In this document: positions 10,601-25,600 of the stretch, in pieces
How positions within the stretch are numbered: position 1 is the stretch's first letter
Layout of the letters: each line of letters begins with the position of its first letter
NCBI GenBank assembly: GCA_029931535.1
Contig: JAQPZY010001436.1
Location: 2,135,001-2,199,000, forward strand
From: Margaritifera margaritifera
Taxonomy: Eukaryota > Mollusca > Bivalvia > Unionida > Margaritiferidae
Direction: 5' to 3'
Length of the DNA stretch: 64,000 nucleotides
The notes under the pieces: model-generated
The model's database searches: none
The model's input: only the letters and a program-made list of their open reading frames with translations
Told to the model about the DNA's origin: nothing
Made by a program: the position numbers and the translations under genes

Positions 10601-13600
10601 ATGCACCATAACACTTATTTGCATTGGTCAGCTGTATATTTTTCTTTACCATCAGTATTGTGTTTGAGTGTAATAATAATGTATTTGGTTAAGTATTCTT
10701 CTGTTGTTAACAGGGATCGAACCTAATGCTGGTCCAGAAACCTGAAGGAATCATATTAATATTATGCACCTTAATGTAGAGAGTTTTAGACCTAAACTTG
10801 ATTTGATAAATGTAAATGTCAAGTAGTTTCATGTATTGATGTTCACTGAGACATGGCTTAAACAGAATATTCTAAATGACAAAACAGCCCTTTTGAACTA
10901 CTCTGAACTATTTAAGAATGATAGGGCTACACTTAGTGGTGGATTGGCTATTTTTGTAAAAATATAAACAACATATTCCAGCAATCCTAAGGTCTGACTT
11001 GGACCTTTCCAGACTTGAATGTATATGGAGAGAAATCAACATTACAGGGAAGAAATTATTAGTTGGAGGAATATAAAGACCGCCCAAATAGGAGTGTATT
11101 GTATTAGGTATAGAGAGTGCCCAATCAGCTAATCCTAACTATTTAATTTTGATCGGAGATTTTAATTAATATTTTCTCCTTCCAAATAGCAAAATTCACT
11201 GTTGTGTCAGTCATGTAATCTTCAGTTCAGAACTAACCCAATTAATTTTGCATTTTATTCTTAGACCCTGATTGATCTCTTTTTGGCGTCAAACCATTTT
11301 ACGCTGAAAGTGTTTGGTATCACTGCCCTATATATGCTACGTTAAATTATCTTCCCGAAATTTGCAAGCTGTCAAAGAGAAGTCTGGTTATACAACCATG
11401 GGAATTTTACTCATTTCAACTCAATACTCATGTCTGTCTCTTGGAACAGTGTAATTAATGAAATGATGTCAATTTCAGTGTTCAGAATTTTATAGCAATA
11501 ATGCAAGATGCAATAAGGAAATAAGTATCACGCAAGAATGTTACTATTTGCAGTAAGGATCTATCTTGAATGCATAATATTAAGGCAGAGAAACTGATTG
11601 TATGATTAAGCAAAATGTACTCGAAACTGCTGGCACTGGTTTCTTTACAGGCGAAAGAGAAACTTGGTTATTACTGAGATTAGGAAGTCTAAATGTAATC
11701 ATTATAACACACTGACAGAACAACTCAGGTCTTCACATGGAAACTTGAAAGAGTGGTGGAAACTAATTTGAGAAAATCAAGGGAAGTAAAAAAAGAAATC
11801 TTTTGAATCATTGATTGTATATGATATTTTTGTAACTGATGACGAAGTTAAGGCAAAAGCTTTTAATGATTTCTTTTGTGAACAATGAACTGTAAAAACC
11901 ATCTGTTTACCTCAGATTCGTGAACCAGTCCTACGATATTTATCTTATCCTGCTCTTGATAATGTTACTATAACCATGGATGATGTTTATAATGTTTTAG
12001 TAAGTCTAAATCCATTGAAGTACAATTACTCTGAAAAATTTCACAAGTACACATCCACTATGATACATATTTAATATTTCCTTGCAAACTTCATTGTTTC
12101 CAGATCACTGGAAATTAGCAAATATAGTGCCTGTGATTAACAAAGGTTCCAAAACTACTGTCAAACTATCATCCTATATCTGTACCTTGTACTTTATCTA
12201 CAGTTTTTAGGAGTGTGTATGTCAATAACTGCACAACTACATTGCACAAAATGATATAGTTTCACAAAATCAATCAGGTTTTTCACCCAGTGACTCAACA
12301 ACACATCAGTTGACAAACATTTACAATACATTTTGTTTTGCGCTAGACCAAGGCAAGGAGATTAGGACTGTTTTCTGTAATATTAGCAAGGCTTTTAACT
12401 GAGTTTGACATAAATGGTTGGTCTCAAAACTTAAAGGTATTGGTATTCAGGTAAATTTTGTATCATGGTTTGAAAGTTACTTATTATTCAGAAAACAACA
12501 AGTTATTATAAATTCTACATCGGATTCCTCAGATGTCCAATGCATCAATGCAGGTGTCCCTGATGGGGTCGTCGGCCAATGTGGATATGTGAGAAAGTTT
12601 GCCAGTAGCTTCCCATGGGTCGGTGGTTCTTCCCGGGGTTTTCCCGGGTTCTTCCTCCACCAGATAAAAACTGGCCGCCATGTATAGCCTATCATGCGCT
12701 GAAAAATGGTGTTAAACCCACAACAACAACAACAACAACTGATGGGGTCTGTTTTGGAACTGTTATTTTTAATATTCATCATTGATATTGTAGAGAACAT
12801 AGAATCATTGATTAGACTATGATTATACAGTATTATATATGATCATTGAAAATCAGATCTTAGCTTGTGAAATCTTAAACTCAGATATTGAAAAGATACA
12901 TGAATGGTCCAGGCATTGACTGGTTACATTTAATCCAGATAAGACTGAATGCATGCTAATATGAAAATGAAACCATTACCACCATCCTGTATTATACATA
13001 GCCAAAACAAACATACTAGGGGTTATTCAGCAGAAACATTTGGGCATTATCTTAGATATTGATGCCACTTGGCATGCACATATTAAATTTCTGATAAAGC
13101 CTGGGAGAAATTAACCTGATTATCTTTGGAAAATGTACACGTCTTATATTTTACCAATTTTTTTGTTACACTGTCCACATTTGGGACAGTTGTACAATGC
13201 AGGAGAAAGAACTTCTAAAACAGAATAAAAGAACATGATCCACGAAATGGTGTCCCAGGTGGTTGCCCATATCAAAACACCCTTTACGACAGCCATGGTT
13301 GCAAGCATGAATTGATACAGTTTAAAATTTATCACAGATTAGCTCAACTATATCTTCAGTAAGTGATTTGACCTTTAGGTATAGAACATGAAGTCTGTTC
13401 CACTCAATCAGCAAATGTCATTTGACCAGCAATGTGTAGAACAACATTATTCAGTATTTTGTTTTTACCATTTATGATACGACCATGGAACTCATTTCTT
13501 GTATAAGTAAGAAATAATCCTTCATTACATAATTTCAAAGCCTACCTGAATTGAGAAAGAGAAATCACTCCTAACTACTTTACACTGGTGATCGAATGTC

Positions 13601-16600
13601 ACAGGCATGCTAGGCTAAGAACAAAGTGTAGTAGTTTGAATTACAATACAAACAATTAGTATTGTTCCTGAGGTGAAATAGAGATGGCCAAACACTTTTT
13701 TTCAGACTGGCCAAAATATTCACACTTCCGTTTGCTCTCACAATTGAAACCTTATTATTTAGCAATGCTATGTTCTATACAGCAAATAGAACACAAATAT
13801 TCTTGTCTGTGCAAAATTTAATTAGGATGACTACAAGATTTAAGTGGTTCATACAAATTACAACCTTCTGCATCATCTTTGTTTTGTATTTTTTTTATTT
13901 GTTGTTTCCAGTAACAAATGTTATCGAAACTACTCCATATGTACTTATACTTGTATATATATTTCTTGTTATACTTTTTCTTTGCAACCAATGGCTTATG
14001 GTATGTTGGGGAGACCGTGCTCTAATAAGCTCATGCTTTCTACTGAATCCCACAAATCCTATGTTTGTACTTGCATTAGACACAGTTTCTGAAGTAAATA
14101 TGGTTTAATGTAAACTGTAAGCATGCATTGTATTCATACCGTATATACTCGATTTAAGTCAAGCCCAACTGCAAACAACATAAACCCTGATCTTCTGTTG
14201 CATAATGCACTGGCAGATCAGGGTCTGTGTTGTTTGTTCTACTGAGTACTCCTAACAAACTGCATAGACCCAGATCTGTCAGCACATTATGCAATAGCAG
14301 ATCTGGGTCTGTGGATTTTATCATTGGACTCGACTTATAAGCAAGTATATATGGAATATTGTTTCAGTTTTTGATTGAGTTAATTACATCATGTTTGGCA
14401 GAACAGGTTTGTAGTGTGTGAAGAATGTATCAGAATTCAGTGTCACCTTAGATCATTTGTTTTTCTGTTTTAGTGAGCCACCAGCTCAGACTGCACAAGC
14501 TGATGATAAAAGACAGGAAACTGAATACCAAACTAAACAAAGGATTCTGAAGGCAGCTCTGCCTTTTGTTCATACTTATGGCTGGACAAAAAATGCAATA
14601 GCCAAAGGTAAGCGTTAGAACTTTGTCTTGAAATAATATTTTGTGTATTTAATTTTCAGCACAATAAACATCACAAACCCAATTTTTTATTAAATGTAAC
14701 AAGAGAAGCAAATAAAACCAGGAACAGGGTTCCTGCAGGTTTAAAGAAAGTCAGGGAATTTTCATTTTTCAGGAGAGGCTGGTAAAAGTCCAGGAATTTT
14801 TAAGTCAGGGAAAACGGAAATTTTTTAGTACAAAGAGAGGAAGAATTTTAATATGAACAAGCACATGAGGAAATATGTTTTGTAATGTTAGATTTGCTCC
14901 TGAATCAGTGTGAAATGTTTTGAATAACTCCAGTAGACTTTTGGTTGCTTGGACCTAATTCAAAGTCAGCATTTCTTATGAAACTGATATAAACATAAAA
15001 CAGTGTGTTCATGATGAAGACCAATACAGAATTGTCAAATAATTAGTTTGTTCTTTGTTGTATTTTCACAAAAGTTTTCTCTTTGTAGCTGTGTATTTCA
15101 GCTGGATGTGTGGTACTAGTATTTTTATAACATCTAATAATCTTTTTAAATATACAGTGCTAGATTCCTACATAATTTATATGCAGATAGTTGTACTTGA
15201 TGAAAAATCAGCTTAGTCTTAAGAAAATTATGTTGTAACATTTTTCTGAATTAAAGATTCTGCTTATTTTATATGCACTTAGTTTACATCCTGTATCTAA
15301 TTAATCATTAAACTTTCTTGTTTTAGGATTAAGAATTTAGATGACATTTCTCAAAAAATAATCCATCTTTATGACAGCTTGTTCAAGGGGATATTGTTAT
15401 TTTGGTTTATTATGAATGTATGTACATATTTTAATGAGGATTTCATACTAATCACATCATCAGTTTGTAACATTGCAAAATCATTGTCATTATAATTATG
15501 TAAATGTATGTGTGCTGGATTCATACTTGCACATTTTAAATCAGTTTTTTCACACAGCCAGTATACTTTAAACAAAAGGGTTAAATAAAAGGTGCTACAT
15601 ATATGGGGTAGGCTCTAGGGAAGATGTGCTACATATATGAGGTAGGCTCTATGGAAGATGTGCTACATGTATGGGGTTGACTGTAGGGAAGATGTGCTAC
15701 ATGTATGGGGTTGACTGTAGGGAAGATGTGCTACATGTATGAGGTTGGCTGTTGAGGAGATGTGCTACATATATGGGGTTGGCTCTAGGGGAGTTGTGCT
15801 ACATATATGGGGTTGGCTGTAGGGGAGATGTGCTACATATATGGGGTTGGTTGTAGGAGAGATGTGCTACTTGTATGGGGTTGGCTGTAGGGGAGTTGTG
15901 CTACATGTCTGGGTTGGCTGTAGGGGAGATGGAAGCAAACTTTAATGACAGTATTTCTTCCATGATAAGCCCATGGGTCAATCACATAAATTTGTTCCAG
16001 AATTGGTGGCAGGCTTGTCATAGGACATTGCATTCCTAGCATATAAAATTTGCTAAAGTACGGTTGACTTGTCATCAAGTATGGATTTATCATTGGAGAA
16101 ATATGATTAATTCCTTTCTTTTATATGTTAAACAGTGGAAAGTGTGTGTCTGTGTTTGATACAAAAACTGTGGTCAGGGAAAATTTGGCTTTGGTCAGGG
16201 AGAAGTCAGAGAATTTTTTGGTTCCAATAACCTGACAGAACCCTGATGACACCATTTACATGTACATGTGTCAGTAAGTAGCAAATCCATGGATATTAAT
16301 GAGGTGATCTTGCATCTAATTGGCTGAACTTGTTACCCTTCTGGAGGTCATATGTCTGATCTTATTTTGATCAAACTTGGAATACTGGCTTATATCAACA
16401 AGATCTCAGATGTATTAAACATTGAGCAAGATTCATGCATGTTAATGAGAATATCTTGCATCTAATTGGTTAAGTTTGTTACCATTCTGGAGGACATTTT
16501 CTTGATCCATTTTTCATCAAACTTGGAATGAAGTATTATATCAGCAATGTCTCACACAATTTTGATAACATGTGAGAGCTGCACATATTAATGTGATCTT

Positions 16601-19600
16601 ACATCTGATTGATTGAACTTGTTACTACCATAGAGACTGTATTTCTGATTCGATTTGATCAAACTTTGTGAATAGGTTTATATTATCAAGATCTTGGATG
16701 TGTACAATTAAGAGTGAGATCCATGCATACTACTAAAGTGATCTTGCATCTGAGTGACTGAGATTGTCAACCCTCTATCAACTTTATTTCTAATCCAATG
16801 TTGATTAAACTTGGTAATTAGGTTTATATCATCAGAATATCATATGAGTATAATTATGAGCAAGATATATGCATACTGATGAGGTGATCTTGCATCTGAT
16901 TGGCTGAACCTCATACTACTGAAGAGACAGTATTTCTAATCAAATTGTGATCAAACTTTGTAGAAAGACTATATCATCAAGATGTTGAATGAGTATTATT
17001 GTGAGCAAGACCTGTGCATATTAACTAGGTGATCATGCATTTGATTGGCTGGGTTTTTTCAACACTCTGAAGGCTGTATTATATATAGGATTTTGATCAA
17101 ACTTGGTACAAAGGCTTATATCATCAAGATCTTGCATGTACATGATCATAAGCAAGATCCATGCATATTAATGAGGTGATCTTATGACTAATTGGTTAAG
17201 ATTTCCAGTATTCTTGAAACCCTATTTCTGATAAGGTTTTATTTAAACTTGTTAAATAGTCAGACTCTTATAATAAACAAGATCTATTGCATATTTACAA
17301 GGTAATCTTGTATCTAATGGTTTTAAATTCTGTTTGGACCACTGCCAAAATGGCTGACACTGGAAGTTTAATCCTCCTGCAACTAACATGCCAATTATGG
17401 AAGAATTTTCCATGTCCGGGTCTGAAATTTCAACTGACTTTAATGAGTGTATCTCTACCAACAGTAGTGCATCCTTTAAAGGATTTTCCCACAGAGTTCT
17501 GGACTGTACAGTAAAAGATCATTTGGAAATGGTTATATTCAGAACAAAGGAATTTTCTTCATGTATTATTATTACATTTTTATCTTTGTGTTTTTTTCAA
17601 GCAGTTTCAAACTGTCATTGAGAAGGAATTTAACACAGGCAGTAAAAGCCCTTATAAATTTGTTGTAATAACTTATGTTTACTGTTTGAAATGGACTTTG
17701 AGCTTTAATTCTAAAGATAACATTTCTATTGTGGCAAGGGGACAGGGAGCTAAACAATGGAAGAATAAAAGTTTCTTTAGAATGGCCCTTAATCTATGTT
17801 TAGATTCCTCTACAAATGCACAGAAACCTCCCTTCAAAGTAACCATGATGATCAGGACCAGATTCCTTCATAACCTAATGCTGGAGAGTCCCTTGAGGGC
17901 AATGTCCCCCCATGTATGTACAGTACCCCAATAATTCATGCCAACTAAATAATATCCACAGACACTAGTCATTTGATGAAGGTAATTATTGGACTTCAGA
18001 GTAAAGTTGATAAGCTACAAAAACAACTGAATAAACTTATTGAAGACAAGATTAAAAAGCAGTTCAGACAGACAGGAATTCAGCCTAGAGCAGACACGCC
18101 CAAACCCCATTACACTGTCTGGCACACAGAGTACACAGACACCAGCAGTAAATATGCTCAAACTAAAAGGGTGGGGGGAGATGCAAATGTTGCACAAGGG
18201 AGTAGCAGAAAAATCTGACACTAGGCAGTAATGAGGGAAGACAGAAGAGTGTAACAGTCCCACAAACAATACCACCTGCAACTCAGGAGGGGGAAATTCG
18301 AAGAAAAACCATATTCTGCTGATAAGAAGCTCAATTCTGCATACCATAAATACAGAAGGACTGAGGAGAAATGTTAAAAAACATGCAGTTTTTGGTGCAG
18401 CTGTAGAAATGATATATGACGAAATCAAGCTTTTTAACATCAGAAAATTCCCACTGTGATAATCTCATGTAATGTGGAATACATATTTCAAATCAGAAGT
18501 CGAAAAAGGTTCTCAATGATGATTAGCGATATAAACAAGGATTTATAAATGAACAGATATGTCAAAACTGGACTGATATTATTGAACCTTTGGAATTACC
18601 CAGTTAATTAAGGAACCAACTAGAAAAATGGCAAATTCAAAAACCCTTATAGATCATATCTATACTAACACTCCAGAAATGTTTCTTAAGTTATTGTTCC
18701 AAACATTGGATTGAGCTATCACTATGCCATTATTCTTATACAAAAAGCAAGCAATACAAGTAATGAAAAGCATGTCTACAAATCAATTTCTTAGAGGTCT
18801 TTTAAAATGTAAACACCAACTTTCTGACGGTCTTAGAACAGATTCCATGTGATACTATGGCAATATTTGAAGACCTAGATGATATCTTAGTTACATGAAT
18901 AGACTTGCTTTTGAATATAGTCAGTCAATCAAATATTGGATGTTATTACAACAAGAGACTACTTGAATGCTTCAGGTAGTGAGTAGTATAAAACTTGGAG
19001 AAATTAAGTAACAAAAATGATAAGAACTGCAAAAAAGACACATTATTAAAAAGTTATTGATGAAAATAAGAACAACCCTAAAACTATTTGGAGACTATTC
19101 GTGAATTAGGAGCTACAAATTCCAAGAACAAGACTTGATTTTCCATCTCTGAACATTGATGGTATGTGCACTGATGACCCTTTACAAATGATAAACATTT
19201 TTAGTGACTTTTTTGCAAATGTGGTCTCAAAGCTTAAAGAACCTAAAATTGTATCAGATCATTCACAACTCGAAGGATTTTGTGCTGCAAGGTTATCAGA
19301 AGATGATAGATTTGAAATTGCTGAAATAAGTTTAACTTTTGTTTTAAAGTAATGTTTTGAAATATTTGCAAAACATTGACATTATTAAATCAACAGGACT
19401 TGATATGATAGGCCCAAGGCTTTTGAAAGTAGCAGCACCAGCTGTTGCAGAGAGAATAGTATTCATATGTAATCAGTCTGAAGACATTTAAACTTCCACA
19501 TTTATGGAAAATTGCAAAGGTAACTCCACTCCACAAGCAGGGTCAAAAGCTGACTTAAGCAATATTTGGCCAATTTCTATTCTTCCATCTCTAAAAAATT

Positions 19601-22600
19601 AATTGAAAGCATGTACATGAGTCATTTATGACTTATCTCAAAAACCATAAACTTCTCAATGGTAACCAATCTGGTGTTAGGCAAAGTCATTCCTGTGAAA
19701 TGGCACTAATATCAATGGTTGACACATGGCTGTGGGCTTTAGATGAATTAAAGTTAGTTGGGAGCATTATGGTTGATTTTTGAAAAGCGTTTGATCATGT
19801 AGATCATGAACTTCTAGAAAAACTAAAAATCCACCAGTGTAGTGTCACTGCTCACAAATGGTTTGCATCATGCTTAAATGACAGATTTCAAAAAGTGACT
19901 TTCAATGGACATGTATCTGAAAATAATAGAATAAACTGTGGTTTGCCACAAGTATCTATACTCAAACCACTTTTGTTTGTTATTTTCATAAAGAATATTC
20001 CTCTGCAGATTGGAAATACAGTATCATGAACTGATCTATATACTGATGATACTACTTTCTTTGGTGTACACAGCTGCAAAGCTGAATTAGAAAATAATCT
20101 TCAAATGGCAATTAACAGGCTTTAAATGTGGTGTAAGAAGAATGACATGGTTGTAAATACAGATAAAACAAATGTTTCATTAATAACAACACAGCAAGCA
20201 ATGAGCAAAATTAAAGACAGATAACTTGGGCCATGTCCATAATAATGAAACAGTGAAAGTGGTTTTCAAGGACAAAATTCTTGGTATTCTTGCTGACAAT
20301 AATTTACTTTGGTCTGATCATACAAGTTTCATTACAAAGAAAAAAAACTCCTATCTTTTGCTATTAAGAAAAATAAAGTATTTCATTTCAAAATAGTACT
20401 GTGTCACTTTTTGCAAGAGCTACATTCAGCCTTATTTTGACTATTGTAATGTAATATGGGGAAATACATCTGATGTTAATATTAAGAAAATATTTTGGTT
20501 GCATGCAGAAACAAGCCTATTAAATAATACTAGATGGGCAAACTGGAAATATTATGGAGGCCATGGATACTGTAAAAGTCGTAAATTTTCAAGAATGACT
20601 TCACCTTCAAAAAGCCAAAATGATGTATCAAGTTTCTGTTAAGTCTGGCCCAGTTTACTTGAGAAATCCTTTCAGTGTAAAGGAACCAGCAACATCCCAG
20701 ACCTTAGATCAATGACAGCCAAAGAATTTCTAATTCCAAAACCAAAGAAGGAATTATTTAAAAACAGTTTTAAATACTCTGGGGGCATTATATGGAATAA
20801 TATCCTCAAAGAAATCAAAGAATCTTCGAGAATATCAACTTTTAAAGATAGGTGTATTAAATGCATTATATCTAAATCTGAATTAATACCACAAAGCCTA
20901 TCCACCTCCTCCAGTCACTTTTTTGTATATAAATATATGTTAGTTGGTATGTGTTAACTTTCACTAGTGAAAATTGATAGTAATTTGTATACAATTTACA
21001 TGTATAGGTAACTAGTCACGGTCTGTAATTTCTAAGTACATGACTGTGTGTATGATCTGTACACACACACGCACACACACACACACACACATATATATGT
21101 GTGTGTGAGATAAGTAGTGATTGATTGCACTGTATATATTTGTACATATATCTTAAAGGGGCTCAAGGTAGATTAGTTCTATTTTGTAACTAATTGAGCT
21201 ACCCTCATTAAATAAAGTCTTTATTATTATTATTATTATTATTATCTGAGTGGCTGAGCTTGTTACCACTCTGGGAACTGAATTTCAATAAGATTTTTCT
21301 CCAGTTTGCTAAATACGCTTACATTATCATGGTCTAAAGCCAGGTTTTATAGTAAGTGAAATCTGCACACATTTGCTTTTGACTGTCTGAGCTTGTTACC
21401 TCTGGAGACTCTGTCTCATTTGATTTCAAAAAAACTTGGTAATTAGGTTTATATCATCAAGATCTCAGATAAGTTCAGTTATGAATTATCTGTCAATAGT
21501 AAAATAGGTAAAATAAATATGATATAAAGGTTGGGAGATAGTTTACATAGGGTTTTGTTCATACAATGCCAGAAAAAAAGCCTGTTTAGCAAAATGGTCA
21601 GCTGTTAAGTTATGTAAGATAGATGAGCAGTATCAGGCCCACTTGGACCTCTTGTTGACTGTTTCTGATTGGTCTGGTAAATCAGCCTCCAATGCTGTTG
21701 TTTTGATGTTGTTTAAGTTCTGAAGTTTACAATTAACCCAGCTTATATTCAGTAGCCCTGAGCAGCTAAGAATGCACTTAAATATGTAACTGTTTTCTTT
21801 AAGTCCTTTTTGTTTTCCTTGTTCCATTACAGTGATTACTATTCTCCTTTGTAAAAGATTTTCACAGTAGTACTGATCCAAATTATTGGAAAAGTCAAGC
21901 TATTGTGTTGAAGGCCACTTGGCTGTCAGATTTTAGAATAAGGTAAGCCAGAGTCACAGACCTAACATTCTTGTAGCCCATTGGGTCTGTGCACATGATT
22001 TGATGTTGTTGATTAAGTCATACATTCATGATTTGATGTTGTTGATTAAGTCATACATTCATGATTTGATGTTGTTGATTAAGTCATACATTCATGATTT
22101 GATGTTGTTGATTAAGTCATACATTCATGATTTGATGTTGTTGATTAAGTCATACATTCATGATTTGATGTTGTTGATTAAGTCATACATTCGTGATTTG
22201 ATGTTGTTGATTAAGTCATACATTCATGAGGTTTCAACAACTGAGTCATCAGTCCTCAGTCATGTGCATGGTTGTTGGTTTTCTTTTTACCCTAGTTTCC
22301 TACTTTCCTCTTGTGCAGCAGGCTGTTGCTTCCAAAGGTCATGATTCATGGTGCTAAAAAAAATGTGTACAATTGTATAAAGTATCATAGTTAGAGAATA
22401 TCAGTTATGTGCCTCAGGATTGGATGATGGTAACTGAGGTCTTGCTGCGGCATATTGACACAGGATTGGATGACGGTAATTGTGGTTTTGCTGCATATTG
22501 ACTCTGGATTGGACAACGGTAATTGTAGTCTTGCTGCTACATGTTGACTCAGGATTGGATGACGATAATTGTGGTCTTGCTGCTACATATTGAAATTTTA

Positions 22601-25600
22601 CTTGCAATTCATGAGGTATTTGTGAAGAACACATACCATTTATACTTGATTATAAGTCAAGTCCAACTTCAAACAACAGTTCTACTAATAACTCCTAACA
22701 AACTGCATAAACCCAGATCTCCCAGCGCATATTGTGATTACATATCTGGGTCTGTGCAGTTTGCAGCTGCACTCGACTTATAAGTGAGTATAGACAGCAA
22801 TTATGATGGTAAACCACCATTTCTGACATTAAATCTTCAAATAAAAGGTTGTTATTTCTATTCTCACACTGTCACGCATTGTGGAAACTTGTTAGAAATG
22901 AAATTCTCAATGATACTATGTTGCCTAAACAGTTGTGACATGACAAGGGTCAACCTTGACAGCAAAGTTTGATGCCTGATCAATAAAGTGTGTTACATTT
23001 GTAGATGTTTATAAAATATCATTATTTGTGTTTCTCTGTGTAGGTGCTGAGGCTGAGGGTATGCCAGGTGTGGCCCATGGCCTGTTCCTGCGGGGTGGGG
23101 TGGAACTTGTATTCTACTTCTATCGGGATTGTAACCAGAAACTGGCAGAGCAGCTGTCTACTAGGGTAAAACAGCAACAGGAACAGAAAGACAGGTCTAG
23201 AACTTGTTACAAATCTCAATCATAGATTCTCAATCTTGACGAAAAACCCATTGTCAATGATAAGCGTATCTCAATCATAAGTCCATTTTTGATGAAAAGC
23301 CCATTGTCAATGATAAGCGTATCTCAATCATAAGTCCATTCTTGATGAAAAGCCCATTGTCAATGATAAGCGTATCTCAATCATAATCACATTCTTGAAG
23401 AAAAGCCCATTGTCAGTGATCAGCGTATCTCAATCATAAGTCTATTCTTGATGAAAAGCCCATTGTCAATGATAAGCATATCTCAATCATAAGTCTATTC
23501 TTGATGAAAAGCCCATTGTCAATGATAAGCGTATCTCAATCATAATCTCATTCTTGATGAAAAGCCCATTGTCAATGATAAGCGTATCTCAATCATAAGT
23601 CTATTCTTGACGAAAAGCCCATTGTCAATGATAAGCGTATCTCAATCATAAGTCCATTCTTGATGAAAAGCCCATTGTCAATGATAAGCGTATCTCAATC
23701 ATAAATCCATTCTTGAAGAAAAGCCCATTGTCAGTGATCAGCGTATCTCAATCATAAGTCTATTCTTGATGAAAAGCCCATTGTCAGTGATCAGCGTATC
23801 TCAATCATAAGTCCATTCTTGATGAAAAGCCCATTGTCAATGATAAGCGTATCTCAATCATAAGTCCATTCTTGAAGAAAAGCCCATTGTCAATGATAAG
23901 CGTATCTCAATCATAAGTCCATTCTTAACAAAAAACCATTGTCAATCATAAGCCCATTCACCACTTTTAAAATACACTGTATTTTTGCAAATTATATTAA
24001 CAGAATGCTTTTTCCTATGATAGACTCAAGATCAGTGATATACCCATCTCCCACTTTAAGAATATTTTAGCTAGTTGCAGTAATATGAGAATTTATCAAA
24101 TTTTAAAACTACCTCAACTTTTTACAAATTTAAGTACATGGACCAATTGGGCTGATCAAAGGAGAAATACTGTGTACAAGTGATTTAATTGAACAGAACA
24201 AAACATCATAACAGTTTACATGATAAACATTGCACAAAAGAAAACTATGGACTAATTCTTTTCAGTATCTTTTCTTTGAAGACAACACAGAAACAAAGTA
24301 ATCTTTCTGATCCAGTCATATATGTATGAATGTACTCGTCACATAAAGCTCACCTTTGCTAGCATCATGACACCATACCTTAAAAATTGTTTGCTGCACT
24401 GTGGCATAACACTTAGCAATGTCACATAACAACATCATTGACTACGGCAAAGTCCTTAACATTATGTGATAAATAAAACCGTAAACTAGTGGTGATAGGA
24501 CATTAAATTTATGAAACTCATTGAATAATTCAATAGAATATGATGTTATTTAACTTATTTCATAAATTTCATTATCATGTAAGAACCTCACAAATATTAC
24601 CAGTAGTAACTATGAAATCTGTTAGAACCCCTCTCACTGTTTTTTTTGTTTGAACGTTTGGATATGATTAAGTGTTGTTCACAGATTTGCACAATGGACT
24701 TCGAATTTATATTAACCTCACAAGGAGAGGTTAGAATGATGTTGTATAACCTTGGGGTTTCAGGGAATAGGTACCATATTTTTAAAATGATTAGTACATG
24801 CTTGATGATAAGTAGTGTTCCAACTCGATCAGAAAAATCCAATTCAGTACTAACCACAATCTTGCAGAGTGAGTTTTGAGTCAACTCGGCTCTCTGATGT
24901 TCCTTCTAACAGATGTAATGGGACCAGTTTGAAAAAGATTTAAAGAAAAGTTCAAAGATAAATCATGTTATTTTATCTTTGATTTCTTGTCTTTGTCAAC
25001 TTTTTGAATCATTTATTTATTTAGTATGTCAAAGATTTATTTTTAGTTTGTGATTGTCGAGATGGCCCAAGAGGCTAGGAGGCTACCATATTTTCCAATT
25101 TCCAGTGTGAGAAGAGCCCAAATGCAAACAGCTTGGCCCAACACTGTGTGACTGATATGCAGATCAAGGTCTTCAGTGTTAAGTCAGCAAATATTAACAA
25201 CAGCAGATATGGCTGTACACTGAACTGGAAAATATGGTTGTAGCAAAGTCCTGGCAGCCTTTACTGATGTCACCCTGTTTAAGGACAAGACAAAATTTAC
25301 TTGATGACTTTTAAACTCGTCTGGGGTTTCTGGATATCAATAAATGTAGACTATTTTCAAATTTGGCTTTGCAATTTTAAAGAGCGGGTCGACATGTTTT
25401 CTATTCAGTGGCAACTAAATTTAGCCTGTGCAAACCAAAATGAGGCTACCAACTGTCTCCATTGCAGGTGTTTTACAATTTATCAAATATAGTATTTTTC
25501 AACTATTATACACAAATGCAACAAATGGAGGCAACCTATGTAATATGCAAAGAGGAACTTAGCTTCACTAATTAACTAATTAATAATATTTGTCTTTGGC

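Noticed and set aside
17973..18218. Independent coiled-coil gene on the + strand
   Set aside because: The coiled-coil-like frame lies in the ORF1 position of the LINE at 17321-21244 and is followed directly by its endonuclease remnants.
22000..22344. Open frame encoding an 11-residue repeat ([15 protein letters not shown])
   Set aside because: It exists only because the 33-bp minisatellite period is divisible by three; no splice signals, start context or family resemblance.
23214..23950. Possible CRISPR-like array
   Set aside because: Units are contiguous with no unique spacers, and the context is an animal intron; it is a minisatellite. The same holds for the arrays at 15592, 30779, 31367 and 48585.
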